64,000 nucleotides of DNA from Gloeomargarita sp. SKYB120 (GTDB lineage Bacteria > Cyanobacteriota > Cyanobacteriia > Gloeomargaritales > Gloeomargaritaceae). Location of the stretch: the NCBI GenBank assembly GCA_025062155.1, contig JANXAM010000002.1, positions 100,185-164,184 on the forward strand, given 5' to 3'. The notes under the pieces are model-generated. The model had not been told where the DNA came from. It searched no databases and saw only the letters and a list, made by a program, of their open reading frames with translations. A program made the translations under genes and the position numbers. Below, piece by piece: positions 1-9,200 of the stretch (the stretch's first letter is position 1; each line of letters opens with the position of its first letter).

Positions 1-47
1 TCCTGCATTACCTGTTCAAGGAAAGCTTGCAGTTCAGCTGGAGTCAT
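1..47 (-). CDS. Start of an unidentified gene, cut by the window edge
   Basis: Only the first 15 codons are visible (MTPAELQAFLEQVMQ), reading leftwards out of the window. The ATG overlaps the stop codon of the 49-aa membrane protein in an ATGA junction, so the two are probably translationally coupled and part of the hrcA transcript. The visible piece looks like an amphipathic helix. Too little is present to name a family. Confidence 0.5.
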   Translation of the reverse strand, partial: MTPAELQAFLEQVMQ

Positions 48-193
48 GGGTGTATCAGATTCCCTAGGTCTACGGTGGGGGCCGGTTGCAGGGGGCCGCG
101 ACTATCGAGCACCCAGGTCACTACCAGATAGAATACGCCCAAGAGAATGGCCACTGCGCCAGTGAGCATGGCCGTGAGTCGCCCCCGCTGCAT
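44..193 (-). CDS. Small single-span membrane protein, 49 aa
   Basis: This short reading frame starts at an ATG two bases after the hrcA stop codon and ends in an ATGA overlap with the next gene. Residues about 8-29 are a continuous hydrophobic segment (AMLTGAVAILLGVFYLVVTW) preceded by arginines. This predicts one membrane helix with the N-terminus in the cytoplasm. The rest is a short proline-containing tail. I do not recognise the family. The tight packing between two other frames argues that it is real, although no function follows from that. Confidence 0.55.
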   Translation of the reverse strand: MQRGRLTAMLTGAVAILLGVFYLVVTWVLDSRGPLQPAPTVDLGNLIHP

Positions 194-195
194 GG

Positions 196-1254
196 TCAGT
201 CGTGGCTCCCTAGCACTTGTGAAACGTAGGCGGCTGCCGCCCGCACTAGACCAATCATCCGCCCGTAGGGCATCCGCTTCGGGCCAAGAATTGCGACAGA
301 ACCCACGGGCACCCCGTCTTGCCGGTACATGGTGGATACCAAGCTACACAAGTGCATGGACGTCAGGGGGTTTTCCTGACCAATGATAACCTGTACGGGC
401 GAGTTCTCATCCCACAGCAACGCTCCTAGACGTTCTTGCTCTGTCTCGAGCGCTTCCATGACCGGCTGAACTTGGCTGGCCTGCTGGAATTCTGGTTGTC
501 GCCGCAGGGCCTCCGCCACGCCACTGATCAAAAGCGGCATGGTGACTGCCGGACGTCCCCAGGCGTGTAACTGCTGGCGCAGGGGGGACATCAGCGTGCG
601 CAACCACTCCCCATAGGCGGCAAATTCCCGCTCCAGGGCCCCCCAGTCCATCGCCGCAACTTCCCGCAGCGTTCGACCCTGCAGGTGATGGTTCAAAAAC
701 TGGCCCACCATCTCCAGCGCCGAATCCACATCCACCTGTGGCGGGGGCACCCAATCCAACAACGTGGATTCAACTCGTTCTCCCTCTAGCACCACCATCA
801 ACGCCACTCGTTCCCCGACCGCTACCAGGCGCAGGTATTTCAAGCGAGCACAGCGGGGTTGCGGTTGCGTTACCACGATAATCGAACCGCTCAACTGGGC
901 TAACAACTGCGCTGCTTGGCGCAGGACCCCTTCGAGATGTTCCGCCGCATCTGGCGACGGCAGGTAAGCCGCCAGAGACACCATCGGCAGGGTGTCCTTG
1001 TGGAGCAACCAGTTCACGTACTGGCGATAGCCCAAATCCGACGGAATCCGACCCGCGGAAGTATGGGGCTGGTATAGCAACCCCGCCTGTTCTAACCGTC
1101 CCATCGCCTGCCGGATTGTAGCTGGGCTGGCGGGAATGCCATAGCGCGTCGTCAGCGTGCGCGAACCCACCGGCTCGCCGGTCGCCACGTAATGCTCGAC
1201 CGTGGCCTGGAGTACCTGCCGTTGCCGTTGGGTGAGTTCCACACTTTGCGTCAT
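196..1254 (-). CDS. hrcA: Heat-inducible transcription repressor HrcA
   Basis: HrcA is the dimeric repressor that binds the CIRCE operator and shuts off groESL/dnaK-type chaperone operons at normal temperature. The 352-aa product has the usual family length. It opens with the winged-helix region (LTQRQRQVLQATVEHYV, then GEPVGSRTL), and the family core domain fills the rest. It starts at an ATG preceded by an AT-rich region. I see no inverted TTAGCACTC/GAGTGCTAA operator upstream, so autoregulation through CIRCE is not evident here. Two small genes follow it directly on the same strand; dnaK, grpE and dnaJ are not adjacent. Confidence 0.93.
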   Translation of the reverse strand: MTQSVELTQRQRQVLQATVEHYVATGEPVGSRTLTTRYGIPASPATIRQAMGRLEQAGLLYQPHTSAGRIPSDLGYRQYVNWLLHKDTLPMVSLAAYLPSPDAAEHLEGVLRQAAQLLAQLSGSIIVVTQPQPRCARLKYLRLVAVGERVALMVVLEGERVESTLLDWVPPPQVDVDSALEMVGQFLNHHLQGRTLREVAAMDWGALEREFAAYGEWLRTLMSPLRQQLHAWGRPAVTMPLLISGVAEALRRQPEFQQASQVQPVMEALETEQERLGALLWDENSPVQVIIGQENPLTSMHLCSLVSTMYRQDGVPVGSVAILGPKRMPYGRMIGLVRAAAAYVSQVLGSHD

Positions 1255-1277
1255 CCCTGCTTGTTAAATTTGCATTT

Positions 1278-1283
1278 ATTATA
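1278..1283 (-). promoter_or_regulatory. Candidate -10 element for hrcA
   Basis: On the minus strand this hexamer reads TATAAT, about 24 bases upstream of the hrcA start, in the most AT-rich stretch of the area. No good -35 hexamer sits 17 bases further up. This is an inference from sequence only. Confidence 0.35.
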
Positions 1284-1330
1284 TATGAACCACTTAATCA
1301 TAATGCCCAATGGACTTTCGGCTCGGCAAG

Positions 1331-1876
1331 TTATTTCACCTGTTCCATCAGTTGGGCCACGGGGTCAAACCCTAAGGGAAACTGGGTGGAGTCACTGTAA
1401 TTGGCGCCGACCACATCCGCTTGGTCCAGTTGGGTGTCCAGCAGATTTGCGCCGAAGAGAACCGCCTGCCGTAAATCCGCGCCTTGGACATAAGCCCCTC
1501 GCAACTGCGCACGAAACAAGTTGGCTTGTCGGAGATTCGCCCCCTGGAGATTGGCTTTCGTCAAATCGGCTTCTCCCAAATTGGCTCCCTCTAGATTGGC
1601 CCCCTGCAGGTTTGCGCCGCGGAGATTGACCCGGCGCAAGTCCGCACCCGCCAGCACCGCCTGCTGTAAATCCGCGCCTGCGAGGTTGGCACCCGCCAGG
1701 ATCACGCCCTTGAGCGTTTGTCCCGCCAGCTTGGCTCCTGGCAAGTGACAGTTCAGGCAACGCCCCGTCGTCTGTAACATCTGCAGGTCGGTTGGCCGCC
1801 CACAGGCCACCAGCAATCCCGCCCAACCAATCATCCACCAGCTCCGTGACCATCTCATCTGGGATCGACCTCGCAC
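1331..1876 (-). CDS. Pentapeptide-repeat lipoprotein with a CxxC motif
   Basis: The 181-aa protein begins with a lipoprotein signal: a charged N-terminus, a hydrophobic stretch and a lipobox LLVAC ending at Cys25. A CLNC motif (Cys40, Cys43) follows. From about residue 45 to 165 comes an unbroken A(D/N)Lxx pentapeptide array, which folds as a right-handed quadrilateral beta-helix. The pairing of CxxC with an immediately following LxGAxL array is, to my recollection, common in cyanobacterial extracytoplasmic pentapeptide proteins; their roles are mostly unknown. The GTG start at 1876 has AAAGG a few bases upstream; an internal ATG at 1858 is the alternative. It is transcribed alone. Confidence 0.8.
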   Translation of the reverse strand: MRGRSQMRWSRSWWMIGWAGLLVACGRPTDLQMLQTTGRCLNCHLPGAKLAGQTLKGVILAGANLAGADLQQAVLAGADLRRVNLRGANLQGANLEGANLGEADLTKANLQGANLRQANLFRAQLRGAYVQGADLRQAVLFGANLLDTQLDQADVVGANYSDSTQFPLGFDPVAQLMEQVK

Positions 1877-2002
1877 TCACCTTTACAGGAGCGACGAATT
1901 GGGTTTGTCAATGCCCATATTAATGCCTTTCGGAACCTTTGCTGATGACTCAGCCACCTTCGTTTCAGACTACGATCATACTGACAATTGAGAACAATTG
2001 CT

Positions 2003-2302
2003 ATGAGTGAGCCAACCAATCAAGAACTCAAAGAACTCATCCTGAATCTAGAGAGAAAACTGGAGCAAAAGATCGATGCGCTCGACAAAAAAGTGGACGT
2101 TCAGTTTGCCGAACTCAAAGGAGAGATCAAAACACTTGAAGAAAGATTAGCTGGGGAAATCAAACGATTAGAAGCCGAACTCAAGCGGCTTGACAAACGA
2201 CTGGCCAACGAAGAATTGGTGAGTCGCAGCGCCTTGGCCACGCTGTTACTTGGACTCGTAACTGCAGTCGTCAAAGTCTTGTTCTTTCCTGACAGAGCTT
2301 AA
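2003..2302 (+). CDS. Coiled-coil protein with a C-terminal membrane anchor, 99 aa
   Basis: Residues about 6-70 are almost pure heptad repeat rich in Lys, Glu and Leu (for example LERKLEQKIDALDKKVDVQF). A hydrophobic tail follows (SALATLLLGLVTAVVKVLFF) that should anchor the C-terminus in a membrane. An upstream in-frame start at 1988 would add five residues; the ATG at 2003 gives the cleaner MSEP beginning. Its codons are more AT-rich than its neighbours. Similar small tail-anchored coiled-coil proteins are common in cyanobacteria without assigned function. It may oligomerise at the membrane, which is inference from the heptads. Confidence 0.6.
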   Translation: MSEPTNQELKELILNLERKLEQKIDALDKKVDVQFAELKGEIKTLEERLAGEIKRLEAELKRLDKRLANEELVSRSALATLLLGLVTAVVKVLFFPDRA

Positions 2303-2320
2303 ACCGACACCCGCAAAGCC

Positions 2321-3088
2321 CTATAACAACTGGTCCATTAACTGGAAAACCGACCCCGCTGCTTCCCAATCGGGGGGATAGCTTTGAGTGGTCAACCACT
2401 GGCTCAGGAGGCGGTGTAACCCCATGAGTTTAAAGCTGGGTTCGGCGGTCGCCTGGACAATCGCCGTCGCTACCGGTAAATAGCCCGTTTCCCCCAAATC
2501 CGTCAACAACACCCGCTGCAAGCGCGTCTCCGACCGATAGATTAAATCCAGTAATTGCTCAATGTAGCCAGTATCCTGCGTGAGCAAATACATCGTACAA
2601 AGAGCAGCACTTCGCACCCGTGGCAAGGGATGTTCCAGGAACGGCTGAATCGCTGGAATCGCTGTACGAGCGTTCAACCGCCCTAGGGCTAGAAGAATGG
2701 CGCTATAGGGCTGGGGCAAGTCCTCCGTTGCCAGCGCTGAGGGCGTCGCTTGCTCCTGCAACAGGGCAACCAAGGCCGGAATCGCTTGCGCATCCCCTAG
2801 CAACCCCAACGCAGTAGCTGCCGCCGCCCGCAGTTGAAAGTCCGCCACCTGCAAACACGCTATCAACCCTGGAACAGCGCGTGGGTCTCCGATTTCCCCC
2901 AACGCCCGCGCTGCATTGCGCCGGAGCGGATACCCGCCCAGGGCCGTGCGGTCCGATTCATCCTGCAGGGCCACCAGCAGAGCTGGCACTGCTTCCTTCA
3001 CCCGGAATCGTCCTAGCCACCAGGCCGCGTAGTAGCGCTGACTGGGGTCCGGCGACTGGAGTTGGGCCAGGGCTTCTGCAACTGTCAC
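2321..3088 (-). CDS. cpcE: Phycocyanobilin lyase subunit CpcE-like (HEAT repeats)
   Basis: CpcE and its partner CpcF form a heterodimer that attaches phycocyanobilin to Cys84 of the phycocyanin alpha subunit. The 255-aa protein is built of HEAT/PBS-lyase repeats. It shows blocks I associate with CpcE: RYYAAWWLGRFRV near the start, LGGYPLRRNAARALGEIGD in the middle and SETRLQRVLLTDLGETGY towards the end. Its ATG overlaps the cpcD stop codon by four bases, as expected for a cpcD-cpcE operon. No cpcF gene lies next to it, so a partner must be elsewhere. A paralogous lyase such as PecE is possible but less likely next to cpcD. Confidence 0.8.
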   Translation of the reverse strand: MTVAEALAQLQSPDPSQRYYAAWWLGRFRVKEAVPALLVALQDESDRTALGGYPLRRNAARALGEIGDPRAVPGLIACLQVADFQLRAAAATALGLLGDAQAIPALVALLQEQATPSALATEDLPQPYSAILLALGRLNARTAIPAIQPFLEHPLPRVRSAALCTMYLLTQDTGYIEQLLDLIYRSETRLQRVLLTDLGETGYLPVATAIVQATAEPSFKLMGLHRLLSQWLTTQSYPPDWEAAGSVFQLMDQLL

Positions 3089-3333
3089 TCGGGCTGGCTG
3101 CCGTTGAGCGCTTCGATCTTGACAATTTTCCCCCCCAACCGGGTAATCCGGCGCATCTCCTCGTTCATCCGGTTGTAGGGGACAGTGATGAACACGCTGC
3201 CGCTGCGGCGGATGGGAAAGGCACGGCGGTCGGTTTGGTCATTCTGGCGCAGACCTACCACTTCGTAGCGAAACAGGCGCCGATTGGCATCGTTGAGACT
3301 GGACATCCCAGCACTGGCTGGCCCGTAAAACAT
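3085..3333 (-). CDS. cpcD: Phycobilisome rod-capping linker CpcD
   Basis: CpcD is the small linker that caps the outer end of phycocyanin rods. The 82-aa product has typical length and the CpcD fold signature: RLFRYEVVGLRQNDQTD at about residues 19-35, then GSVFITVPYNRMNEEMRRI and TRLGGKIV. It leads into cpcE with a four-base overlap. The cpcB, cpcA and cpcC genes that usually precede cpcD are absent upstream; a divergent secreted-protein gene is there instead. The cpc cluster is therefore split in this genome. Confidence 0.93.
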   Translation of the reverse strand: MFYGPASAGMSSLNDANRRLFRYEVVGLRQNDQTDRRAFPIRRSGSVFITVPYNRMNEEMRRITRLGGKIVKIEALNGSQPE

Positions 3334-3363
3334 CGTACAACTCCCGCATCAGACCTTGCCCCT

Positions 3364-3369
3364 ATTGTA
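3364..3369 (-). promoter_or_regulatory. Candidate -10 element for cpcD-cpcE
   Basis: The minus strand reads TACAAT about 30 bases upstream of the cpcD ATG. It would be the proximal promoter of a cpcDE transcript that has lost its cpcBA leader. No convincing -35 is spaced correctly. Confidence 0.3.
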
Positions 3370-3470
3370 AAAGCAGGCGGCCCAGGACTGACATCATGAC
3401 AATTTGTAACGCGCCAGCGCTGGGGCGCGATGGTAGGATGGGGCTGAAGACGTGCGTTCGTGAGGAGAAA

Positions 3471-3689
3471 ATGCGTTTTTGGCTCATGCTCGGTTGCGCC
3501 TGGTTACTGGCCTTCCCTGCTGGCGCCCAACCCCGCAGCACGACACCCATTACTGACCAGTTCAAAATTCCCCCCTTTCGCGACTACACCGGTGACGGGG
3601 TGCAAAACCTGGATGACATCCCGCAGCACCAGAAAAATTACAACGACCTGTTGCGCCAATGGGCTAGCCGGATGAGTGGCAGCCGTTAA
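3471..3689 (+). CDS. Small secreted protein with a calcium-loop-like motif, 72 aa
   Basis: The ATG at 3471 follows a GAGGAG ribosome site. Residues 1-19 form a signal peptide with cleavage after AGA. The mature part is about 53 residues. It contains RDYTGDGVQNLDDIPQHQ, whose DxTGDGxxxxxD pattern (residues 38-49) resembles the calcium loop of thrombospondin type-3 or dockerin repeats. The same block recurs almost unchanged in the next gene, so the two are paralogues. Lack of other domains suggests a small periplasmic or secreted calcium-responsive protein; that role is inference. Confidence 0.65.
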   Translation: MRFWLMLGCAWLLAFPAGAQPRSTTPITDQFKIPPFRDYTGDGVQNLDDIPQHQKNYNDLLRQWASRMSGSR

Positions 3690-3832
3690 GTGGAGGTTAT
3701 CAAGGGGTTAAGGTTCCTGAGCGTTGGTTAGCGACTCAGGTCAATGCTGTTACAATGGGGGCAACGTCACTCGCAAAGTGCAGTGGTGTGAGATAGACTC
3801 ATTACAACCTTCCAGGTAGAGGAGCTGCGGTT

Positions 3833-4381
3833 ATGCGTCCCCAGATTTTAGTGTCTGTTTCCATGGCGAGTACAATGCTGGTTGCGGCGGTCGTTCCGGC
3901 GAACGCCCAGTCGGCTCCTAAGTTGTATGACCCGCCCGTGATGACTACGCCAGCGGCGAAAGCTGAACCCTGGCCGCCGTTTACGGGTCCAGCGATGACG
4001 GGCAAGCCTGGCACCCTGATCCAGTTCCCTAAGCCGTCCTACTACGAACATCCCATCGGGTTGGAGCGGAGTATCGAGCCTTTCCGGATTGGCATCAAAC
4101 GCACGACGGGGACGTCGGCGACTCCGGTGACAGACAAGTTCCGTCCTACGCCTTTGCGGGATTACACGGGGGATGGGGTACAGAATTTGGATGACATCCC
4201 GCAGCACCAGCGGACCTTTACCGAGCAGTTGCGCAAGTGGGCTACCAGCATTGGTAGCTGTGCCAGGCAACGGGGTGTGATGTTCCGCCTGGTGGGTAGG
4301 GAGGAAGTGCCGATTCAAATCAACGGCGACCCTGGCCGGGTTCAACTGAACGCCAACAACGTGCCGGTGTGCCCCGGTTAG
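3833..4381 (+). CDS. Secreted protein, longer paralogue with the same calcium-loop-like motif, 182 aa
   Basis: A signal peptide (residues 1-25, cleavage after ANA) precedes a proline-rich region. The block RDYTGDGVQNLDDIPQHQ follows at about residue 109, identical over this stretch to the preceding gene. Surrounding residues are also conserved (P[IV]TD[QK]F[KR] before, LR[QK]WA after). The C-terminal portion is unique to this copy and has two cysteines (about residues 143 and 180) that could form a disulfide. A rho-independent terminator lies 30 bases after the stop codon, so the gene is transcribed separately from pyrE. I do not recognise a named family. Confidence 0.65.
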   Translation: MRPQILVSVSMASTMLVAAVVPANAQSAPKLYDPPVMTTPAAKAEPWPPFTGPAMTGKPGTLIQFPKPSYYEHPIGLERSIEPFRIGIKRTTGTSATPVTDKFRPTPLRDYTGDGVQNLDDIPQHQRTFTEQLRKWATSIGSCARQRGVMFRLVGREEVPIQINGDPGRVQLNANNVPVCPG

Positions 4382-4410
4382 GTTGGCATCTTAGCGAACA
4401 AGTGCGCTTT

Positions 4411-4435
4411 GCTCCCAATGTTAGGGAGCTTTTTT
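4411..4435 (+). terminator. Rho-independent terminator after the secreted-protein gene
   Basis: A six-base-pair stem, GCTCCC pairing with GGGAGC, around a seven-base loop is followed at once by six thymidines. It sits between the secreted-protein stop codon and the pyrE start and argues against any pyrE start upstream of it. Confidence 0.85.
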
Positions 4436-4473
4436 GTGCCTACAATGGGGAGAGCGGGCCAGGGAGCACGGAC

Positions 4474-5049
4474 GTGTCGGCGGCGTTGCGTCAAGAACTG
4501 CTGCAATTGCTGGGGCGATGGGCTTACCAGGAGGGCGAGTTTTTGTTGAGTTCTGGAGCCAGCAGTACCTACTACATCAACTGCAAGACGGTGACGTTGC
4601 ACCCCCGAGGCGCATATTTGGTGGGACACCTGTGCGGGGCGTTGCTGGCGCCAGAGACGGTAGCGGTGGCCGGTTTAACCCTGGGCGCCGACCCGATCGT
4701 GACGGCCATCAGTGTGGTTTCGGCGCAGACTCCCCACCCCGTGAGCGGTCTGATCATCCGCAAACAGCCGAAGGGTCACGGCGTTGGTAGTCAGATAGAG
4801 GGACCGTTGCCGCCTCCTGGCAGTTGGGTCACCGTGGTGGAGGACGTGGTGACAACCGGACAATCCCTGGGGCTGGCGGTGGAGGTGCTGCGGGCGGCGG
4901 GCTATCGGGTCGAACAGGGCATCACCTTGGTGGACCGGCAACAGGGGGGTGCGGCGTACCTGGCCGCCAAGGGCGTGGCGTTGACAGCCCTGTTTACCCT
5001 GCCAGAGATTCAGGCGACCCATCGCCAAATGACGACGTTCGTGGGTTAA
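4474..5049 (+). CDS. pyrE: Orotate phosphoribosyltransferase
   Basis: PyrE converts orotate and PRPP to orotidine 5'-monophosphate in pyrimidine synthesis. I place the start at the GTG at 4474, because it follows an AGGGAG ribosome site and lies after the terminator at 4411-4435. This gives a 191-aa enzyme of normal length. The PRPP-binding loop VVEDVVTTGQS is at about residues 120-130, and SSGASSTYYINCK matches the family N-terminal substrate region. A glycosyltransferase gene starts three bases after its stop. carB, another pyrimidine gene, is also in the window but far away. Confidence 0.93.
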   Translation: MSAALRQELLQLLGRWAYQEGEFLLSSGASSTYYINCKTVTLHPRGAYLVGHLCGALLAPETVAVAGLTLGADPIVTAISVVSAQTPHPVSGLIIRKQPKGHGVGSQIEGPLPPPGSWVTVVEDVVTTGQSLGLAVEVLRAAGYRVEQGITLVDRQQGGAAYLAAKGVALTALFTLPEIQATHRQMTTFVG

Positions 5050-5052
5050 ACG

Positions 5053-6267
5053 ATGGGGTTGCCTATCAGTCTGTGCATGATTGTGCGGGACGAGGCCCAG
5101 CGGTTGCCGGCCTGCCTGACCAGTGTGCGGGACCTGGTGGCGGAACTGATTGTGGTGGACACGGGTTCAACGGACGATACGGCGGCGATTGCCCAGGCCC
5201 ACGGCGCTCGGGTTTACCCCTTTGCCTGGCGGGACGACTTTGCCGCCGCGCGCAACTACTCTTTGACCTTGGCCCAGCAGCCCTGGATTCTGGTGCTCGA
5301 TGCGGACGAGATTCTGTTGCCCGCGGCGGTGGCGGGGTTACGAGAAGCCATCGCCGACCCCACCGTCTTGGTGGTCAACCTGTGGCGGCAGGAGATGGGG
5401 GCGCCCCAAGCGCCTTACTCCTTGGTGTCGCGCCTGTTTCGCAACCGCCCGGACATCCGTTTTCGCGGGGCCTATCACGAGCTGATTGACGACAGCATCG
5501 CCCAGATTCAGCAGCGGGAACCCCACTGGCGGGTGGCGACGTTGGAGACGGTGGCGTTGCAGCACTGGGGTTATACCCAGGACAGGGTGCCGGACAAACA
5601 GGCCCGCGCGCGCCGTCTTTTGACCCAAGCAGTGGCCCAGCAGCCTCAGGACGCCTACCTGTGCGCGAAGCTGGCCGCCGTCTATCTGGCTGATGGGGAC
5701 TACGACGCGGCGCTCCAGCTACTCCAGCAGGCGTTGGCGACCCAACCCGCCGAACCGATGGTGCAGTACGAGATCCATTTCCACCTGGGGTTACTCCACC
5801 AGCGCCAGGGACAAATGACGCTGGCGCAAACCCACTACCAAGCCGCCCTTGCAACCGCCTGTCCCCCACGGGTCAAACTCGGCGCCTACACCAACCTGGG
5901 CGCTCTTTACCAGGAGCAGGGCGATTTTCACCGGGCGCGGGACCTGTTTTGGCAGGCTGTGCAGAGCGCTCCCGACTGGGCCTTGGGTTACTACAACCTA
6001 GGGCTAGCCTACCGGGGGTTGCAGCAGCTTCCGGCGGCTCTCCAGGCCTATCAAAAAGCGCTGGAACTTGACCCCGATTTGGCGGCGGCCCATCAGAACG
6101 TGGGGGTTGTCTGGTGCAAATTGGGGGATTTGCCGAGGGCGCAACACCACTGGCGACGGGCAATTGCGTTATATCAACAGCAGGGTTCTCCCGCCGGTCA
6201 CCAGTTGCAGCAACAGTTAGAAACCTTGGGGTTATGGACCCCTTGTGAACCGGATTTCCCCTGCTAA
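5053..6267 (+). CDS. Family 2 glycosyltransferase with TPR repeats
   Basis: The 404-aa protein joins a GT-A fold glycosyltransferase domain (residues about 1-225) to tetratricopeptide repeats. The catalytic part shows SLCMIVRDEA at the N-terminus, VVDTGSTDDT for nucleotide-sugar binding, and LDADE as the metal-binding DxD. The repeats (for example ALGYYNLGLAYRGLQQLPAALQAYQKAL) continue to near the C-terminus. This architecture is widespread in cyanobacteria and is related to SunS-like transferases; the acceptor is unknown. It is co-directional with pyrE and nearly abuts it. Confidence 0.85.
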   Translation: MGLPISLCMIVRDEAQRLPACLTSVRDLVAELIVVDTGSTDDTAAIAQAHGARVYPFAWRDDFAAARNYSLTLAQQPWILVLDADEILLPAAVAGLREAIADPTVLVVNLWRQEMGAPQAPYSLVSRLFRNRPDIRFRGAYHELIDDSIAQIQQREPHWRVATLETVALQHWGYTQDRVPDKQARARRLLTQAVAQQPQDAYLCAKLAAVYLADGDYDAALQLLQQALATQPAEPMVQYEIHFHLGLLHQRQGQMTLAQTHYQAALATACPPRVKLGAYTNLGALYQEQGDFHRARDLFWQAVQSAPDWALGYYNLGLAYRGLQQLPAALQAYQKALELDPDLAAAHQNVGVVWCKLGDLPRAQHHWRRAIALYQQQGSPAGHQLQQQLETLGLWTPCEPDFPC

Positions 6268-6299
6268 TTCCTCGCGGGTTTCCTATCGCTGCTTGCGCT

Positions 6300-9200
6300 A
6301 TGATGGCGTCAGAAGCCCCACAGCCGTTGCCTGTGATTCCCCAGCAATTAACCCTGAAAAATTTCCTGAGTTATCGTCAAGCCACGTTGGATTTTCGGGG
6401 GCTGCACACGGCCTGTATTTGTGGCCCGAACGGTGCGGGCAAATCGTCGCTTTTAGAGGCGATTACCTGGGCCTTGTGGGGTGAATGTCGCGCCCCCAGC
6501 GCCGACGACGTGATTCGCAGCGGTTGCACCGAAGCGCGGGTGGATTTTAGTTTCCAAAGCGGCGGGCAAACCTATCGAGTGATTCGGGTGCGGCGGCGCG
6601 GTTATACCGCCCTAGAGTTTCAAATTTGGGCCGAAGGACGCTGGCAACCGTTGACGCAGCGCAGCGTGCGAGAAACCCAAGACTACATCAACCGCGAACT
6701 CAAGCTCGACTACCACACCTTTATTCATTCTGCCTATTTGCGCCAGGGGCGGGCCGACGAATTTATGCTGAAAACTCCCGCCAAACGCAAGGAGGTGCTG
6801 GCCAGCCTGCTACAGTTAGAGCACTACGACGCCTTGGCCGAGGAGGCGAAAAAACGGGCCAGCGCCCACGAGTTGCAGGTCCAACACCTGCGGGAGACCC
6901 TGCGGCAGTATGCCCAAACCCTGGCGCAGGAGCCGGACATTCGCCGGCAGTACCAACAGTTGCAGCAGGACCTGCAGGCCCAGCAGGCCACCTGTGAACG
7001 CCTGCAGCAGGAGTACCAGCACTCCCAGCAGCGCCAGCAGCAGCGACAACAGTGGCTTCAACAGTACGAATGGCTCCAACAGCAGCGAGCGCACCTGCTG
7101 GCTGGGCAACAGCAATTGCAACAGCGGCGGCAACAATTACAGCAGCGGCAACAGGCTCTCGAGCATCTGCTCCACCAAGCCGAGGCCATCACCGCGCAGT
7201 ATCACATCTACTGCGACTTGCAACAGCAGGAGGAGGCCTGCACGCAAAAAGCCCACCAGCACCAGCATCTGCAGCAGGAACTCAACCGCTTGGAACGGGA
7301 CTACCAGCAGGCCCTGCACCAGCTCCATCTCCAGCAACGGCAACTGGAGACCGAAATCGCCACCCTCCAGGAAAACTGTCAGAAACAGGCGGCCATCTGC
7401 CAGGAAAAGGACCGGCTTGGGCCGGCGTTGGCCCAGTTGCAAAAAGCGCGGGCCTATCTCCAGGAGCTGGACCGGCGGGCGGAGCAGTACCGTCCTCTAT
7501 ACGACCACTATCAACACCTGCAGCGGCAACAGCTCCAAGTGCGCGCCCGGCAAGAGGCCCAGCGCCAGGAATACCAGCAGCAGCTCCAGCGGCTGCAGCA
7601 CCAGTGGCAATCCCTGGCCTACCTCGACCAGGAACTGGCGCAAATCCAGCAGCAGTTGACCGAGTTGGACAAGAAAGAGGTTTACCTTAAACACGTCGAA
7701 GACAAGGGCAAAGAACGCAAAAGTTTTCAGGACCAGCTCAAGGCGCGCCTGCAGAGCTACGAAGCTGAAATGGCCAAGCTGCAGCAAAAAATGGCCCTTT
7801 TGCAGGAACCCGAAGCCGTCTGTCCGCTCTGCGCCCAGCCTTTAGACCCAGAGCATTGGCAACTGGTGCATCAAAAACAAGCCCTAGAGCGGCGCGAACT
7901 GGAGGAGGCCATCTGGTTAACCAAAGAGCAAATCACCGTGACCGAACGAGAAATTGAAGTGCTGCGCCAGGAGTATCGGGAGGTGAGCAGCCAGCTCAAG
8001 GCTCGCGAAAGCTTGCACCAAAAACAGGGTCAACTGCACCAACAAATCCATCACCGCCAGCAACTTCAGGAGCAGATGGCCGAACTGGCGGCCCAAGTGC
8101 AGGCGCTCGAACAAGCCCTCGCTCAACCGCTGACCAGTCCCGAAATGGACCAAATCCAGGCGGCCTTGGACGTCCTTGGCTATGACGAGAAAGAACACGC
8201 CTGCGCGCGGGCTGAGGTGGACAAATGGCGGTGGGTTGAAATCAAACAAGCCGAGATTCAAAACGCCGAAAACGCCTACGCCGACTTATCCCGCCAGCTC
8301 ACCAACGCCCGCCAGCGACAGCAGGCTCTGGCCCAGGAAATCGAACAGCTCGCTCAGGATTCTCCCCTGCGGTATGCCCTGGACCGTTGTCGGCAGCAAC
8401 TGGCGGCTGTGGCCTACGACTCGATAGCGCATCAGGCCCTGCGCCAGCGCCTCAAACAGTACGAATCGGCCCCTTTGCAGTACCGAGAACTGCAAAACGC
8501 CCAGCAGGAATATCCGCGTCTCCAGGCGGAACTGGCAGAATTGACCGCCCAGGAAACCGCCCAGGCCCAACAACTCCAGCACCTGACCCTCCAACTGGAG
8601 CAGCTCGAGGCCACCCTGGCGGATTTTCCTGACCTGCAGGACACCCTTCAGACGTTAGAAACGGAACTCCACCGGCAGCGGCAGCACCTCCAGAACCAAT
8701 ACGTAGAGAGTGGGAAGTTGCAGGAACAACTCCACCAGCTAGCGCAATTGCGGGAGAAATATCAACAGGCACAGCGGGATTTGGCCCAGCAGGAACACCA
8801 CTATCAGGTGTACCAGGCCCTGACCCAGGCCTTTGGGAAAAATGGCATTCAGGCGCTGATGATTGAACAGGTTTTACCCCAGTTGGAGGCCACCGCCAAC
8901 CATATCCTGGGGCGTTTGACCAACCATCAGTTACACGTCAGTTTTGTTACCCAAAAACCCAAAAAAACGGGCAATCACCGCGACCAGATGATTGAAACAT
9001 TGGACATTTTTATCGCCGATGCCCAGGGCACCCGTCCCTACGAGACCTACTCCGGCGGCGAGGCCTTTCGGGTCAATTTTGCCATCCGGCTGGCGTTGGC
9101 GCGGTTGTTGACCCAGCGAGCCGGTGCCACCCTGCAGATGCTGATTATTGACGAAGGCTTTGGGACCCAGGACGCCCAGGGGTGTGACCGGTTACTGGCC

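Noticed and set aside
4369..4473. A longer pyrE start overlapping the upstream secreted-protein gene
   Set aside because: It would read through a strong rho-independent terminator at 4411-4435; the GTG at 4474 with an AGGGAG site gives the normal family length.
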